Made by a program: the position numbers and the translations under genes
Assembly (NCBI GenBank): GCA_902783205.1
Contig: CACZQE010000017.1
Span: forward strand, 1-5,845
Direction of reading: 5' to 3'
Length of the DNA: 5,845 nt
Source of the DNA: an uncultured Lachnospiraceae bacterium
GTDB taxonomy: Bacteria > Bacillota_A > Clostridia > Lachnospirales > Lachnospiraceae
In this document: in pieces, positions 4,006 through 5,845 of the stretch
Numbering within the stretch: the first letter of the stretch is position 1
How the letters are laid out: every line of letters starts with the position of its first letter
The notes under the pieces: model-generated
The model's database searches: none
Told to the model about the DNA's origin: nothing
Seen by the model: the letters and a program-made list of their open reading frames with translations, nothing else

Positions 4006-5845
4006 ATCTTACGAAATTTGTGTTAAACAGACCGGTATCCACCGCCCTGGTCGTTTTGGGAATCATGGTGTTCGGCTTTATTTCGATCCTGGGATTTGAC
4101 ATGGAGCTGATTCCCGATATCGAAGTCCCCATGATGGTCGTCTATACCGTCTACCCGGGTGCCTCACCCGGGAGTGTAGAGGAACTGGTGACCAAAAAAG
4201 TGGAGGACGCAGGTGATTCCCTATCCGGTGTGACCAATACACTGACCTATTCCTATGAGAATTACAGTATGGTCATCTTCCAGTATGATTATGATCAGGA
4301 TATGAACGACTCCTACACAGATCTGTCTGCGGCACTGGATCAGCTGTCCCTTCCTGATGACGTAAAGGATCCCACCATTATCCTGATGGATATCAATGCC
4401 ATGGATACCATTACGATTTCAGCGACAAACAACGGGGCTTCGGACATGCTGGCCTATGTGAATGACACAGTAGTCCCTCAGCTGGAATCAACGCCCGGTG
4501 TAGCCAGGGTCACGGTGACCGGCGGCCGGGAAAACTATATCCGTGTCAGACTCAATGAGGATAAGATGGACCAGTACGGTCTGAATATATCCGGTGTAGC
4601 GGCTATGATCGGAGCGGGGGATTACAATATTCCGGCCGGTTCCGTTACAGCCGGCAGCCAGGATATCAGTCTGTCCACCAGTGACGAATACATTACTCTG
4701 CAGGATATCCGCAGTACAGTTATCACCACATCCAGGGGATCTATGATCACGCTGGATGACATAGCCGATATAAGCTATGCCAGCAAAAAGCCCACTACCG
4801 TAAGCCGGTATAACGGGGAAGACAACATCACGATCAGCGTTGTAAAGAAACAGAGCGCATCTACGGTGCGAGTTGCAAATAATGTGAAAAGAGTGATCCG
4901 GCATCTGGAAGCCGACAGTTCCGACATCGATTACGATATCAGCTACGATGCCGGTTATGAGATTACTGATGCCCTGATGAATGTAGCCAAGACTCTGGCT
5001 CTGGGTGTCGTCTTTGCCATGGCAGTCCTATTTCTCTTTTTCGGAGACTGGAAGGCCAGCCTGATCGTGGGAAGTTCCATGCCTATCTCGGTTTTTGCCA
5101 CTCTGGTCCTGATGAATCTTTTCGGCTTTAACCTCAATATTATCACCACCGGCGCGCTTGTTATTGCCATCGGTATGATCGTGGACAGCTCGATCGTAGT
5201 CATAGAAAGCTGCTTCCGGAGCGGAGAAAGAAGCGAAACAGCAGAAGAAGCGGCTGTTTCGGGAGCTTCGATCGTGACCATGAGTATTGTGGCCTCCACC
5301 ATCACGACCATTGTTGTGTATCTGCCCCTGAGTTTGATCAAGGGTATGGCGGGTCAGATGTTCTCCCAGCTGGGACTGATCATCGTCTTTGCCATGCTGT
5401 GTTCACTGATCAGTGCTCTGTGTATCGTGCCCATTTTATATGTGGCTGTTAAGCCTGCAGAAAAGAAGAACAGTGCCGTTAACCGTTTTCTTGACCGGGT
5501 GCGGGCTCTCTATGACCGGATCATAAGAAAAGTTCTGAAAAGAAAGGTTCTGACTCTGGTATTGACTGTACTACTGCTTATCCTGTCCGGCTACCTGGTG
5601 TCCCTGTTGGGCGTGGAGCTGATCCCGGCATCTTACGATGGCAGTATCCGTGTTACCACTACTTTCCGTTCCGGTACAAAGCTTGATGTCATGAGCGAGA
5701 CCATGAAGGACCTGGAAAAGATGGTAGAAGAGGATAAGAACTTTGACAATTACAGCCTGACTATCCAGCAGAACCAGGCTGTTCTCACCGCATTTGCAGG
5801 AGAAAAATGTACCAGGAGTTCAGCAGATGCTGTGGAGGAGTATAC
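4002..5845 (+). CDS. RND family efflux permease (AcrB-like, HAE-1 type), C-terminal part cut by window edge
   Basis: The energised subunit of an export pump; 614 residues are visible, open to the window end, out of about 1000-1050 usual for the family. The N-terminus carries the typical NRPV (9-12), TM1 at about 13-32, then LIPDIEVP and YPGASPGSVEE, hallmarks of hydrophobic/amphiphilic-type RND pumps. The first large extracytoplasmic loop is at about 33-327. TM2 is near 331-349, TM3 about 352-374, TM4 about 380-402, TM5 about 423-445 ending in YLPL, TM6 about 455-481 and TM7 about 513-534. The second porter loop begins with GVELIPASYDG. In TM4 the proton-relay pair, Asp-Asp in AcrB, is Asp395-Ser396. 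The relay lysine of TM10 is outside the window. It is coupled to the adaptor by the 4-nt overlap. Gram-positive relatives include SwrC-like exporters of surfactants and amphiphiles. The substrate here cannot be read from the sequence. Confidence -1.
   Translation, partial: MNLTKFVLNRPVSTALVVLGIMVFGFISILGFDMELIPDIEVPMMVVYTVYPGASPGSVEELVTKKVEDAGDSLSGVTNTLTYSYENYSMVIFQYDYDQDMNDSYTDLSAALDQLSLPDDVKDPTIILMDINAMDTITISATNNGASDMLAYVNDTVVPQLESTPGVARVTVTGGRENYIRVRLNEDKMDQYGLNISGVAAMIGAGDYNIPAGSVTAGSQDISLSTSDEYITLQDIRSTVITTSRGSMITLDDIADISYASKKPTTVSRYNGEDNITISVVKKQSASTVRVANNVKRVIRHLEADSSDIDYDISYDAGYEITDALMNVAKTLALGVVFAMAVLFLFFGDWKASLIVGSSMPISVFATLVLMNLFGFNLNIITTGALVIAIGMIVDSSIVVIESCFRSGERSETAEEAAVSGASIVTMSIVASTITTIVVYLPLSLIKGMAGQMFSQLGLIIVFAMLCSLISALCIVPILYVAVKPAEKKNSAVNRFLDRVRALYDRIIRKVLKRKVLTLVLTVLLLILSGYLVSLLGVELIPASYDGSIRVTTTFRSGTKLDVMSETMKDLEKMVEEDKNFDNYSLTIQQNQAVLTAFAGEKCTRSSADAVEEY
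4150..4180 (+). repeat. Strong GC-rich hairpin inside the permease coding sequence
   Basis: CCCGGGTG (4154-4161) and CACCCGGG (4165-4172) form a perfect 8-bp stem with a 3-nt CCT loop. Alternatively, TCTACCCGGGTG (4150-4161) pairs with CACCCGG plus GTAGA (4176-4180) across a 4-nt bulge. It lies about 150 nt into the permease and encodes the conserved PGASPG turn. No T-run follows, so it is not an intrinsic terminator. Confidence -1.

Noticed and set aside
4488..5341. Minus-strand open frames opposite the RND permease
   Set aside because: They lie antisense to conserved RND motifs and lack a ribosome binding site or family resemblance.
1..5845. CRISPR array, insertion sequence, tRNA/rRNA or phage attachment signals
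   Set aside because: I found no regularly spaced repeats, transposase motifs, terminal inverted repeats or RNA-gene signatures. The window is almost fully occupied by four transport genes.

Overview
The window looks like chromosomal DNA from a low-to-mid GC Gram-positive anaerobe of the Clostridia, most plausibly a Lachnospiraceae-type gut bacterium. The reasons are strong AGGAGG-type ribosome binding sites, an AT-rich intergenic region between roughly 50 % GC genes, and a lipoprotein RND adaptor with no outer-membrane channel gene in view. The taxon is an inference from style, not from a marker gene.

Layout: two divergent transcription units share a 264-bp intergenic region (2092-2355). To the left, on the minus strand, lies a two-gene metal-transport operon: a 100-residue protein resembling the DUF6110 family (1789-2091), followed 12 nt later by a P1B-like heavy-metal P-type ATPase (1776 down to the window edge, C-terminus missing). 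To the right, on the plus strand, lies a tripartite-style efflux operon without the third component: a 549-residue lipoprotein membrane-fusion/adaptor protein (2356-4005) overlapping by 4 nt the start of an RND (AcrB-like, HAE-1 type) permease (4002 to the window edge, C-terminal half missing).

The most informative regulatory feature is a pair of 16-bp palindromes of the form ATACCC-N4-GGGTAT. One sits inside the -35/-10 spacer and the other on the predicted transcription start of the minus-strand operon. They look like CsoR/CstR-family operators, so the operon is probably repressed by a copper-, metal- or persulfide-sensing CsoR-like protein encoded elsewhere. The right-hand operon has its own sigma-A-like promoter without these sites.

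The points most worth following up are the ATPase and its partner. The membrane motif that is normally Cys-Pro-Cys reads Phe-Ser-Cys, the N-terminal HMA-like domain lacks the CxxC metal site, and the co-translated small protein has no cysteine or histidine. The transported ion and the job of the small protein cannot be deduced from the classical P1B rules. In the RND pump the proton-relay Asp-Asp pair of TM4 is Asp-Ser, and the adaptor has an unusually long Ala/Lys/Glu-rich hairpin with a Pro/Ser-rich tip.
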